Under the pieces are notes generated by a model. That model had not been told where the DNA came from, searched no databases, and was given only the letters and a program-made list of their open reading frames with translations. A DNA stretch of 64,000 bases from Chlorella sorokiniana (Eukaryota > Chlorophyta > Trebouxiophyceae > Chlorellales > Chlorellaceae): the NCBI GenBank assembly GCA_025917655.1, contig CP084615.1, positions 806,001-870,000 on the forward strand, given 5' to 3'. Both the position numbers and the translations under genes were made by a program. Shown piece after piece: positions 41,635 to 57,594 of this stretch. The number at the start of each line of letters is the position of its first letter. Within the stretch, counting starts at the first letter, position 1.

Positions 41635-44600
41635 TCATGCGCTGGGCGGCGGCGCCGATGGCTGCAGCGGCACCTCCTGCATCCCCAGCACCTTGAGCAG
41701 GAAGGCAAACTCCAGGGCCAGCTCCTTCAGGCGGTCGAACCGGCCGCTTTGGCTGCAGCCATGCACACACAGCCAGGGGACAAACCTAAGTGTATGGGCG
41801 ACGCAACGGGTGCGCGCTTGGCATGCCAGCAGCGCTGCTCTTGCAGGCCTGCCAATGGCGGCGCTCACCTGAAGTGGCCGGCCCCCATGTCGCACTTGAG
41901 CAGCAGCAGGTTGCTGTTGGTGCGCAGCTCCCGCACCTTGGCCACAAACTTGGCGGGCTCCCAGTACCCTGGGGCGCGCGAGCGCGGGCGCTGGTCGGCT
42001 ACAACACTCCACAGCAGCCAGGCTGAGGGCAGGCGCGCCCGAGTTGGCATGCATGCAGCTGGCAGGGCCCCCTCCCCCGCGTGGCTCACCGACGCGAGGG
42101 TCGTGCAGCCCCGCCAGCACCAGCATGTGTGGGTAGTCAGCCGGGTGCACGTTGTCCACGGGGCTGCAGGGGGGTGTGGGGGTGCGGGTGGGCAGGTGGA
42201 GGGTGGGGGTGGGGGCGGCAGCGGCAGGGTGGGTGGGGGCAGCAGCGGCAGGGTGGGTGAGCGCGACCGCAGGTGAGGCGGTGAGCGTAACCGCAGCTGG
42301 GGAGTGCTGCCGCAGGCCCGCCCCCCCCTTCATACACACCTGTAGCTCTTCATGTAGTCATAGTACTCCTTGTCGGCGGGGTTGCCCCACTCCTCCCACT
42401 CAATCACTGCGGTGAGCAGGGGACCAGGGCCGTCAGGGCCAATTCAGCAAGCGCGCGGCGATCGCAAAGGGGCGAGGCTGGCGGCGCACGGTGCTGCGCC
42501 AGCATTGAGCCGCCAGCGCCCGCCTGCAGGCCTGGCTGTGCTCGGCAGGGCGGGGCAGGGCGGCGACGGCGCAGCGTCGCCAGACCTGTCAGCGGGATCG
42601 TCTCGTCCAGCATAGTTGTGAGGCAGTCGACAAACGGCACCCCCAGGATGGCGGCACAGAAGAGGTCGGGCGCTGCGCGGGAGGCGGCAAGGGAGGGCCT
42701 CGCTCGGGTGGACACCAGGACAGAAGCAAGATGGCTGTGTGCTAAAGCTTGGTCCTGTGCAAGGCTCAGACCCCCGAAACAAACCCTCCGGCCTCAAGCA
42801 GGTCAGCCCACCATGTTGATGACGGCGCCCATGGTCAAGCCTCCGGCTGCGGCCAGGGAAGGGAGGGGGACAGGTCAGAACGAGGCAGTGATGCAACCCT
42901 CTGCAAGGCCCGCTGCCTGCCCCTGCAGCCTGACGCCCCAGCCTGGGAGACCCGTCGGCCGGCAAACGCACCGCGCCCAGGAGCCCGGCCTGCCACCCAC
43001 CCGACCGCCCCTCGATGCATAGCCGCTGCGGCGAGGTGTACTTGTGGGCAATGAGGTGCTCCGCACAGGCGATGAAGTCGGTGAACGTGTTCTTCTTCTG
43101 CAGCGCGATCAAACCCAGCACGGCCTTAGTGACAGAGGGGGGCCAGCGCACGTCTGGGCCAGGGCCCAGCGGTGGAGCGGCATTGCAGCAGCCAGCAGCG
43201 CCGCCGAGGAACGCTGCTCGAGTGACAGCTGTGAGGCTGCTTCTGGCTGCTGGCTGCCAGCGATGTGCGGCACAGGCCGGCCCACCTTGAGGTACTTCCC
43301 GTCCTCGTACCAGCGCCGCCCCATCTCGCCTGCGCATGGACGCATGTGATCAGGCAGGCGGCGCAACACTCAGCCGCGCCACTGGCCCGACAGGGCGGCC
43401 AGTGCTGGAGCCCATCCCATTGCGGACCAGCATAAGGACCAGCACACTGCGTCTGCCACCATGCACATGGTTGCACCGCCGCGCAGGGCCGCCGCACCTC
43501 CGCCGCGCACGTGGGCGATCGCAAAGGTGACGCCCCTGTCCAGCAGAGACAGTCGTGAGGAGCGAAAGTCGGGGTCGTTGGGTGCCTCGTACGACCCGTA
43601 CGCATCCAGCAGCAGCGGGTCGGTACCGTCCAGCTTGGCCAGGTCTGTGCGGTACACCAGCGATAGCGGCACGCGCGTGCCGTCGGGGGCGGTGGCCCAC
43701 AGCCGCTCCGTGGTGTAGCGGGCGGGGTCAAAGCCCCCAGCACCGGCTGCACCTTCTTCACCGCCCTGCGTGGCAAGAGCGGGCAGGAGCTTGATGGGAC
43801 GGCCCCACGTCAGCTCCACCGCACTGCAGGCTGGGGCCAGCCCTGTAAATTGAAGCGTTCCCGGCCGCTGGCGTGTCTCCTCGCATGCACTCGCAGCACG
43901 GCCGCCCCACCTCTGCTTGGTGTCCATGTTGAAGTCGATGGTCTGGTCGGGGGAGCGCAGGGAGCAGTAGTGCACGCGCAGCACGGGGAGTCAAAGTCGC
44001 CCTGGGCGCCGCAGCTGGGGCACAACAGGGGGCGGGCGTCGTTCAGTCTTAGTGGTCTTGGTGGTGGTGGTGTGTGTGCATGTGTTTGGGTAGTGCAAGG
44101 ACTAGGGGAGGCATACAAGGCGGCAAAAGCGGCGTGGAAGTGGGTGCAGACTTTGCGCAGGAAGGCAGCGCAAACAGCCAGCGCATCCGTCTTGCCGCGC
44201 CCCCTCCTGTGCAAATCGCCCCCTCCCCAAGCACCTCAGCTCGTAGGCGGGCTCCTCAAAGTTGATGCGCTCGCCGTCTGCCAGCGAGGCGGGTGCGGAG
44301 CCGTCCTCGGGCAGGCGGTACACCACCGCCTGCTGCAGGCCTGCTGGCGCTCAAAGGAGGCCAGGAAGTGGCGGCTGGCCTCCACGTGCTCCAGCTTGAC
44401 GTCCTCCCGGTGCGGCAGCAGCACTGCGGGGAAGCAGCAAGACGGCAGGGGTGAAGGAAGGGGAGGGTGAGCAACGGGTACAGCGTGCGGCGCCTCGGGT
44501 GAAGGTGGACGACATTGGTTCAGATGCAAGCAGCGCAGCCCGAGCCCGATGGCAGCAAAGCAGCAACAGGAGGACGAAAGCAGCGGGTGGACGCCAAAGC

Positions 44601-47600
44601 ACAGAAAAGCAGGCAGCAGCGCCGTGCGGCTTGCCCGTTGTGTCGGTGGGATTGTCCATGGGAGCCACCAGCAGCTCACTGTTTGGCCGTGCCTCGTCCC
44701 TGCAAGCAACAAGAAAGCCGAACACAACATCCCTTTCAACCCTCCCCGCCAACCACAGCCCCTCAAAGGCCCCCCCTGCACACGTTGGCAGGATTCCAAC
44801 TGCCCAGTTTTGCCAGCCAGAAACCCACACAACGCACCGGATGGTGATGAAAAAGTGATCGCCTCTGTCCTCCACCGAATACTCGGTCTCGTTCTTGCGC
44901 GGCAGCACCGGCCGCCACTCGCCCAGCGGCTGGTCGGCGGGCAGGTACCGCACATCGCTGGTAACAGCGGAACCTGAAACAGGTGTGTGCAGTATGTGTG
45001 TGTGCATGTGTGTGGGGGAGGAGGGGGTGGCGCTGGGGTGAGTTGAGGCGAGCGGGCCCATTACAGGCGGCCGCACAGGCGGCCTGCGCAGCCATGAGGT
45101 CTTAGACAGGGACAACACGGAATCCCTGAGGGCCCCCTTGCAGCAGTTGCACCGCACTGCCGCCCACAGGCACTTCTGCCAAGCACGCCAACGCATCGCT
45201 AAGCCTGCGCCGCGCGGTTTGCCCACCTGCGTGCAGGTAGAGCAGGCGCTCGGTGCGGGAGCGGCCGATGCCGATGTAGAACGACTCATCGGCCTCGTGG
45301 TAGACGCACTGGTCCTGGGAGGGGTCGGTGCCGATGACGTGGCGCCACACCTTGTAGGGCCTGGGGGGGAGGGGCAGCGGCAGTGCTGGGGCGATGCCCA
45401 AGGGTGTCGGGGCGGCTGGACAGCGCACAGAAAGGTGTGGGCGACCGCCCTCAGCCTGTTCCTGGCTGGCAGCAAGCGCCTGGTTTGGGTGAGCCCCGCA
45501 GCGGGCGGTGCTGTGCTGGTCCATCCCACCTGTCCAGCTTGTCCTTTGTCACGTAGAACAGCGTGCGGTTGTCGTTGGCAAAGGCGAAGTTGCCGGCGGT
45601 GTCGGGGATGGGGCGCGCCAGCACCTCCCGCCCGGTGGCCACCTCCCGCACCCGCAGCGTGTACTTCTCGCTGCCGCTCGTGTCCCCCCATGCCACCAGC
45701 CTGGGCAGCAGGGAAGCGCGCTGGATGCGCCAGGTGAGCTTTGCTAATGTTGTATTGCACCCCGCTCGGCTTTTTTCGGCCACTCATGTTTGGAGGTGGC
45801 CCCCATATGGGTGCATCCCGGGCTCCCACCCACTTCCAGAACTGCCACATCCTATTCTTGCGCCTGAGCCACAGCTCCACATGCGCAGGCGCCCTCCCAC
45901 CGCCGCCCACTTGCCTGTGGTCTGGCGATTCTGTGAAGCCCGCCACCATGTAAAACTTGTGCTTGACCGCCTCCTCATTCTCATCCAACAGCACCTCCTC
46001 TGCGGCAGCAGAGCGCAAGGGCGGGGTGGGGGTGGGGGTGGGGTGCTTATGGGGAAGCATGCAGACAGGAGGGCTGCAGGTATCTGCGCTCGGGCGCAAC
46101 GCCGGCTCTGCACCCCCAGCCGACGGCTGGCTGAAGCCCCGCCTGAGCCCGTCGCTCGGTGCCGCTGTCCTTGAAAAACAGCGCTGCCTCACCGCTGGAT
46201 ACGTTGCTTCGCTGGCGGGCCCCAGCCAGCCCCGACCCGCCGCCCCGCACCCGGCACCGAGTCGTCCATGGCGTCCGCCTCGCTGGGCGGGCCCGCGCCG
46301 TCGGGCAGGCGTCGCCTGCAGTGCACCGCGTACTGCTGCCCCTCCTCGGTGCGCGTGTAGTAGAAGTAGGACTGGTACCTGCGAGGCGCAGGGGAAGCCG
46401 CGAGGAAACCGCTGTGGGCCGGTTAGACGTCCGGGAGGGGGCAGCTGGAGATGCTCGAAGCATAGTCGCGCCCGCGTGGCACAAGCACTGGATCCAGGCG
46501 TGCTCCTTGCTCCTCAAGATAGGATGGCATGCATGCTTGCTGTGCCACCCCTGCCTGCTTGCATGCCCCCCTTCTGCGTCTTGCCTGAGCGGCGCGCTCT
46601 GGTCTGCCTCTTGGATGCGCCCCCTCATCTCCCGGTACAGCCGCTCCTGCAGCTCCTCCGTATCCGCCAGCGCGCCCGGCAGTAAGCCGCCTCGGCCTGG
46701 CGGTACGGGCGGTGGAGCATCGAGCGCTGAGAGGTGCAGGCAGCTGGAGGCGGTGGCATGCCCAGCGCAGCACCGGCCCATACCGGCACAGTCGCGGCCC
46801 CAGCCCTCCCAGCACGAGGGGCGTGCATTTGTGCAGCGCGCTGCGTTGCTCTCTCAGCCTGCAGCAAACCTCTGGCCATACCGCGAGCACCAGCCAAGCC
46901 CCTCGTCCCAGCCTGGGCAGCTGACGCTGTAGCCAGCCAGCCACCAGCAGGCGTCCCAGCCAGCCTGGCCGCACCTCCAGGTGTGCGATGACATCTGGGT
47001 CGGCACGGTCATCGTCCCGCAGCCAGTAATACGCATCCTCTCGGACGTCGCCGTGGTTCTCCAGCAGCTTGGTGCGGCGGGGGCCACCGGCGCCTGTAGC
47101 ACCTCTGCGAGGCGGCGGCGCGGCAGAGGTGGGTGGGCGCGCAGGGACCACAGCTGGCGGCACCACTGCGGCCGGGGCTGTGATGCAGAAGAAAAAGGTG
47201 GCTTGTGCCCCCTCCCCACCTAGGCGTGCAGTCTCCACCTCGCTGCTGGATGCCCCTGCTGCCGACTTGGCCACAAGGGCGCGCTTGGCGGCGTCGCGCA
47301 CGCCAGGGGAGGGCCAGTGGCGCAGCACATACGCCTGGCGCCCGCCCGCGAGCGTTTGCAGGTGCCTCCGGTGCGCGGCGTTGAAGAGGCACAGATTGTT
47401 GTTCAACAGGCGATTCAGCTTGTAGCCAGGGGTGAGGCGCCTGCGCGGGAGGGAAAACCGCACAAGGGAGTTGCAGCGGCATAGGGCGTATGGCGGCAGG
47501 GAGAGCGGAGGTCTCGCAGCTCATAACCCGTGATCTCGTGATTGCCTTGCGACAATATCACACCTGAAAATGAGCCCGGCAGCCACGGCAGCTGTCGCAC

Positions 47601-47622
47601 TGAGCAGCAACCTGCCCGGCAT
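41635..47622 (-). CDS. Oligopeptidase B-like prolyl oligopeptidase family protease (S9A)
   Basis: Oligopeptidase B cuts small peptides after basic residues; a seven-blade propeller covers the catalytic domain. Start ATG is at 47622 with a short hydrophobic exon ([20 protein letters not shown]), perhaps an organelle or membrane signal. Then a family lead [20 protein letters not shown], the ...[12 protein letters not shown] helix, [79 protein letters not shown] and [20 protein letters not shown] form the propeller. The catalytic part has [34 protein letters not shown] and [15 protein letters not shown]. The serine is in CIEGRSAGG (about 43020 to 42840, across an intron), the aspartate in [11 protein letters not shown], and the histidine in [13 protein letters not shown]. 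It ends [13 protein letters not shown] at 41635. The triad is complete. Confidence 0.93.
42206..42253. repeat. 24-bp tandem repeat in an oligopeptidase B intron
   Basis: Two adjacent copies of a 24-base G-rich unit built on GTGGGGGCAGCAGCGGCAGG lie in the intron next to the exon that carries the catalytic aspartate region. Similar G-rich sequence continues on both sides. Confidence 0.7.
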
Positions 47623-47938
47623 GGTGATGGTCGTCTGTCCACGGCTCTACAGCCTCTACGCTGGCCCTTAATATAGAAACAGGCGATCGTGCAAGAAAAA
47701 GAGCAAATGCAACGCATTTGCTGACAACTCATGAGTGAGCCTGAGTACAGGCACTAAGTACAGGACATCTTTCGAGCGCTGTTTCGCCTTGTTGAAATTT
47801 CTGCATCTACCATTGCTCTGCTTGTAAGTCACCTGCTGTATCGCGCTTCGCTGCCTAGAAGCGCCGGCGGCCGCTGAGCCGTGCGTGCAGGTGTGCTTTG
47901 GACCTAGCACATTTTTGTGAGCCAACAGATTACATTGC
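47623..47938. promoter_or_regulatory. Short bidirectional promoter, oligopeptidase B / HECT ligase
   Basis: Only 316 bases separate the two diverging ATG codons. The region is relatively AT-rich (47660-47850), as expected for a promoter in this genome. No defined factor site is recognised. Confidence 0.6.
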
Positions 47939-50900
47939 ATGGAAGCTGGCGGCGGCAGCAAATCGAGGGAGGGCGCCGGCAGTGGCGCCCTCCGCCCGGC
48001 TGCCGCCGTTTCGTTTGCCGTCTTCGTGCGCACTCCCGACGGGCGCAGCGTCTGCCTAGGTGTGTCAGCTAGGGCGCCCGGCACTTCAATGCTACTGAGC
48101 ATCTGTAGCATCCCAGTCGCCCTGGGCTGCCGTCATATCGGCCATTGCGTCGCGGTCCCGTCCACCCAAACTGGCAGCACCCACAACCCCGCCGACTCCC
48201 CCATGAGGCGCCGCTGCAGATGTATGCACAACGGAGACCGTGGCCGCGATAAGCGAGCGTGCACTGCAACGCTCAGCATGCCGTCAGTTGCCATCAACCA
48301 AACTGTATGTTTCCTGCGATGGCAAGCCACTGGATGTGCTGTCCCCTCTGGCAGCCTACCCCCACATCGGCTCTATGAGCACCCTCACCCTGAAGCCAAA
48401 GTGAGATGAGGCGGGGAATGCACATGTGGAGGGCGGGTATCGCCGCAACAAACCACGCCGTAAGACCGCTTCTGAGAGTGGCTGTCGTCCCACCCCCGCA
48501 GTGTTGCGGCCATTCGCTCGCGCACCACCCTGGCCGAGGTGCTGCACATGCTGTCTTGCAAGCTGGCAGACACGGTCGCCCTGACAGAGGAGGAGAAGCT
48601 GGAGCTGGAGAAAGGCCTTGCCGATGTGGAGGACCTCGCTCAGGCAGAGGAGTTCAAGCAGCGGGATGTGCAGACGGTTGCCGAGGTTGCCAAGGTGGGT
48701 GGCTGGGTGGACGCCCTCGCTGTTGTGCCGCTTGGCGGTCATTGGCCTTCTTATTGACCTTACGCGACGGTTGCATTCGTTGTGACAGGCTCTTGTCGGC
48801 TTGGCGTGCAAGCCGTACGGCAATTCAGGTTTCTGCCTTAAGTGGCTGGACAGCTGCTCATCAGCCCTGACATCCCAGTTCCGCTTGGCGCTCCAGGAAG
48901 CCCCAGGCAACCTTGCACCGTGCTTGACGTGCCTGAAAGGAGCTCTGCGGATGGCGGTGCGTGCTTTGGAGTGCACGTCAAAGCCCTGCAGGTCTCGCGT
49001 GTATCTCGGGACGCCCTGGCAAGCCACCAGCAGATGGGCACTCTGCCTCCTGGGCACCTTGAAGAGCGAAGCTCAGACCCACAAGTTCCTCGTTTGGAGA
49101 AATGCCACCTGCAACACGGACACGCACCAGTGCTGCAGCCTGCTTGGCCTGTTGTTGACCACATGCTGGCGGCTCCTCGCAGCCGCAGTCAATACCTTGG
49201 CAACCCTGCTTTCAGTGGGTGCGCGCTCCTTCCAAATGCGCTCGCAAGGCGGTGCCCTTGCAAACGTCGCACCTCACCAAGATGCCCATGTGTTTGTGCT
49301 GCAGAGTGGGACTGCCAGACGCTGAGTCAGTGGAGGAACTGGCTTCTGGCAGGCGTTGAGGGCACGATGGAAATTGCAGCCCTGCTGCATGTGTTTGCCT
49401 CGCTTCACAGCCTCCCCCAGCACCTGTCCACGACTTGCTGCGACGGCCTGGACACAGTTTGCTCCCTGCTCCAGCTTGCCCTGGACCGGGCCATGCGCCC
49501 CAGCGGGTCACCACCCACGACGCTGAGCCTGCCATGGGTGGACGGTTTGCAGGATGCAGCCCTTTTGTCGCGAAAGTGCTGTCAACCACATGGCTCATTT
49601 CGAAGGTGAGCTGCTCGCCTTGAGCACCTGCTTTCGCGCACAGGAGTTGAACACGGGTGCCAGGACAATGAGGTGATTCCTGGATGTCCTCAGGCTGAGC
49701 CTACCCTTCGGGCACGATCGGCTTTGGTGACTGCAGCACAAGGGCTGCTGAAGCATCCAGCCATGCACACAGTGCTGTTGGTGAGCATTACCGCATGCAG
49801 CATGATGAATGACTCGCGCTGCGCCTGCTTTCAAACTCCTAACTCACCTGCCCTCCTGCTGCCTGTATAGCAGGAACGTAGCGCTCAAGCCGCTCTTCAT
49901 CCAGACTTGTTTAAAGATGCCGTATTGCGCGACTACATCCCAGTTTCGGCCAAAATCCTCCATTTACAGTGGGTGATTGCATTATCGACAGTGCCTCTGC
50001 CTGCTGGTACGTAGCAAAGATTGCATCCTGTGTCGCTTGCAGGCAGTATTCGGATGAGCAGTCGGAGTTATGTGCTCAGCTTAATGAAATCGATGAGGAC
50101 ACCACGGTCACGCTTTCCGTCGTGCGTGCAGAGCTTGTGGAGTCTAGTTACGCCGAGCTGCTGGCGGTGCCGCGCTGGAACCTGACAAGGTGTTTCCTAC
50201 GTGTTGAAGCTGCGGTGTTGCAGCTGCCGCAGGCTGGCAGCGACAGCCAGCGGTGGTCTTGGTTTCAGCGGGGTGGGACCCGCAGATCCACACCGGGTTC
50301 TGCCCCCTCCCCCAATGCTCAGGCACATGCTGGTGGAGTTCAGCGGCGAGCCGGGCTATGGCGCCGGGGTGACACGGGAGTGGCTGACCCTGCTGGCAGC
50401 GCAGCTGTTCCACCCGCAGCTGGGGTTGTTTGTGCGCTGCGCAGGCAACCCGCTGGCCATCATGCCTAGCCCAGGTAGGAACACACCTCAGACGCGTGCG
50501 TGCCCGCCATCGTCACCTTGCCCTGCCTGCGCCCATTGGGTTCCAGAGCTGAAGCTTATGTGCCGCGCTGCACCTGCAGCGGCCTCAGTGCAGCCCAACC
50601 ATCTGCAATACTTGCAAGTGGCAGGGCGCGTCATGGGTGCGGCGCATCGGCAGTTCTTGTCTTGCAACGCGGCAGCTAGCACCATGAGCGGTTTGCCTCG
50701 CTTTCCATTTGCAGCGGCTCCCTGCATGCATGAGCAGAGTGCGCCGTTTGTTGCCCTGCAGGGCTGTGCCTGCTGCACGGCGTGCCGCTGGGCTTCCATC
50801 TGGCGCAGGCCTTCTACCGCAGCCTGGACCTCCCGACCTCACCTGCGACTGGAGGACCCTGCTGGAGTACCAGAGAGAGGTCGATGAGCAGGCACGCCCG

Positions 50901-52053
50901 GCACAGCAGCTGACCCCCTGCTGCTGTTGGTTTGTGCGCACTCCCGCCCGTCCATGGCCCACCTTGCGCCAGGCCTGCCCCTGCAGCTATGGCACACGTT
51001 CAACTCCATCTTGGATGCCTCCCGGCGGGAGGTTCGCTGCATGGGGCTGACCTTCCACATCACGGTTGACCACTTGGGGCAGGCTGTGGAGGTGCCTCTG
51101 GGAGGTGCGCCGCCGGCTGCCCACATGCCCGCCGGCCAGCGCAGCGCTGAGTTCTGGCTCTTGTTGTGCAGGCAGGCCGCAGCGGGCGGTGACGGCCGCC
51201 AACCGGGAAGAGTATGTGCGCCTGGCTCTGTGCCACCTGCTGTACACTCGCGTTGCTGTCGAGGTGACAGCTTTCATGGCTGGTCTCGTCGATGTTCTGG
51301 AGGTGAGCAGGGTTCTGCCTGCCCACCGTACATGCACGTGTCAAACCGATGGAATGAAAGTTGGCAATCGCTTGCGCACCTTGCCCTGCCGCAGCAAAAC
51401 CCCGTGCTCTTGTTCAGCTATGCGGACTTCAACCAGCATCTGGCAGGATCGGGTGGCACCGGCACTGTGGAGGAGTGGCGGCAGCACACGCGCTGCATGG
51501 GGTGGGGCGCCTGGCGCGGCCCAGAGTCAGCTGCAGGCAGGGATCAGGTGGCGGAGGATGGGGCCAGCGAGGAGCCGCAGGTGGGCGGATGCCAGTCAAT
51601 TGGGGTGGTCTTTCTTCATGCAACAAGAAAGCTGCAAGCCTTTTACTGCCAGCCGGCTGTCCATCTGCTGCCGTGCACAGGTGCTCAGGTGGTTTTGGGT
51701 GCTGGTGGGCCACATGAACGAGGCCCAGCGTCAGGCGCTGCTGTACTTTTGGACCAGCCTCCGCAGCCTCCCCTTTGGTGGCTTTGCAGCACTGCCGCAG
51801 AAGCTGGTCATTGTCTGTGCCAGCCACGCCACCCAGCGCCTGCCGCAGGTGCGACCCCTGCTCGCTCTGTGTGCTGGCAATGTGAGGTCGCCAGTGCTCG
51901 AGTCTACATCACGAGGTTGGCGTCTGCCCATGATGCTTGCAGGCACACACTTGCTTCTACCAGCTGCTGCTGCCGGAATACCCAGACATTCTCAGCCTGG
52001 CGGCCGGGCTGCATGAGGCGCTGGCCAACCCCGTCGGCTTTGGCATGGACTGA
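47939..52053 (+). CDS. HECT-type E3 ubiquitin ligase with N-terminal ubiquitin-like domain (UPL5-like)
   Basis: HECT ligases accept ubiquitin on a cysteine and pass it to substrates. ATG 47939 opens MEAGGGSKSREGAGSG, and the next strands SFAVFVRTPDGRSVCLG and, after an intron, YVSCDGKPLDVLSPLAAY and SMSTLTLKPK form a ubiquitin-like fold, as in plant UPL5. A helical exon follows (LAEVLHMLSCKLADTVALTE). The middle (48790-49900) is poorly conserved and its frame uncertain. The HECT N-lobe shows MLVEFSGEPGYGAGVTREWL, LQPNHLQYLQ-type sequence, LLHGVPLGFHLAQAFYRSL and LTFHITVDHLGQAVEVPLG. The C-lobe shows VLRWFWVLVGHMNEAQRQAL and the catalytic cysteine in AHTCFYQLLLPEYPD, with the stop at 52051-52053. 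All key HECT parts are present, so activity is expected. Substrates are unknown. Confidence 0.92.
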
Positions 52054-52311
52054 GCGCGGTTTGCAATGCAAGATCTGAGTTCGCAGCAAGGTTGTTTCCT
52101 TTTTTTGAATTGCCTTGCATTATGTGCTGGCAGTCAGGCTGCAAGGATATACATGTGCAAAGCAAGCGAGTCACAAGGCCGTCTGGCGCGCTGTGAGCGG
52201 CAAGGACCTGACTCTGCATGTTGCACGAACGTGCGCCGATCTCGCTACGGCTGGAAAGTGATCAGTAAACTGTCAACAAGCCACTGATCACATGTAGCGT
52301 CGTGAAAGGAC

Positions 52312-57079
<4,768 letters not shown>

Positions 57080-57594
57080 GCGGGCGCCCCCCGCCAGCAT
57101 GGCATGGCCAGCCCCAGCTGCCAGCACATCCCCTTGCTCCCCACTCCTCGACGCTTTCGCGATTTTGCCGCCCCCGTCTCCTGCACCCGTCCCGCTTCAT
57201 TTCATTCCCTCCTTATGGAAAGCTGCTGTGGCAGCGTCATGGCGCGCATGGTGGGGCGGGGTCAGGAGCACATGCCGCAGGGGTGCGGTGTGAGGGCGGC
57301 GCTCACGTCACGTGGGGAGTCTCAAGGTGGGGGGTGGGGTGTGGTGGTACAGGCAGGCTAGGGAGCAGGCAGGGTAGCGCTGAGAAAAGGGTGACAGTGC
57401 AAGACGAGGAAAATCAGGGGGCGTGCGTGGATACAGAAGGGGGGCTGTGGAGCAGGCAGCCGGCAGAAACTCAAAGAAAAACCAAAGAACGGAACGTGGC
57501 GGTGCACGGAGGCGCGCTGCGTGCACATGTGCTGTGCATGCCGCCACGATTGGCACGCCACGGGCCGCGGCGGCGCGTGCCGTCGCTGCTGGTC
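57080..57594. other. Convergent 3' region, MCM8 / eIF4B
   Basis: These 515 bases lie between two converging stop codons. I see no gene; they are probably two 3' UTRs. Confidence 0.55.
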
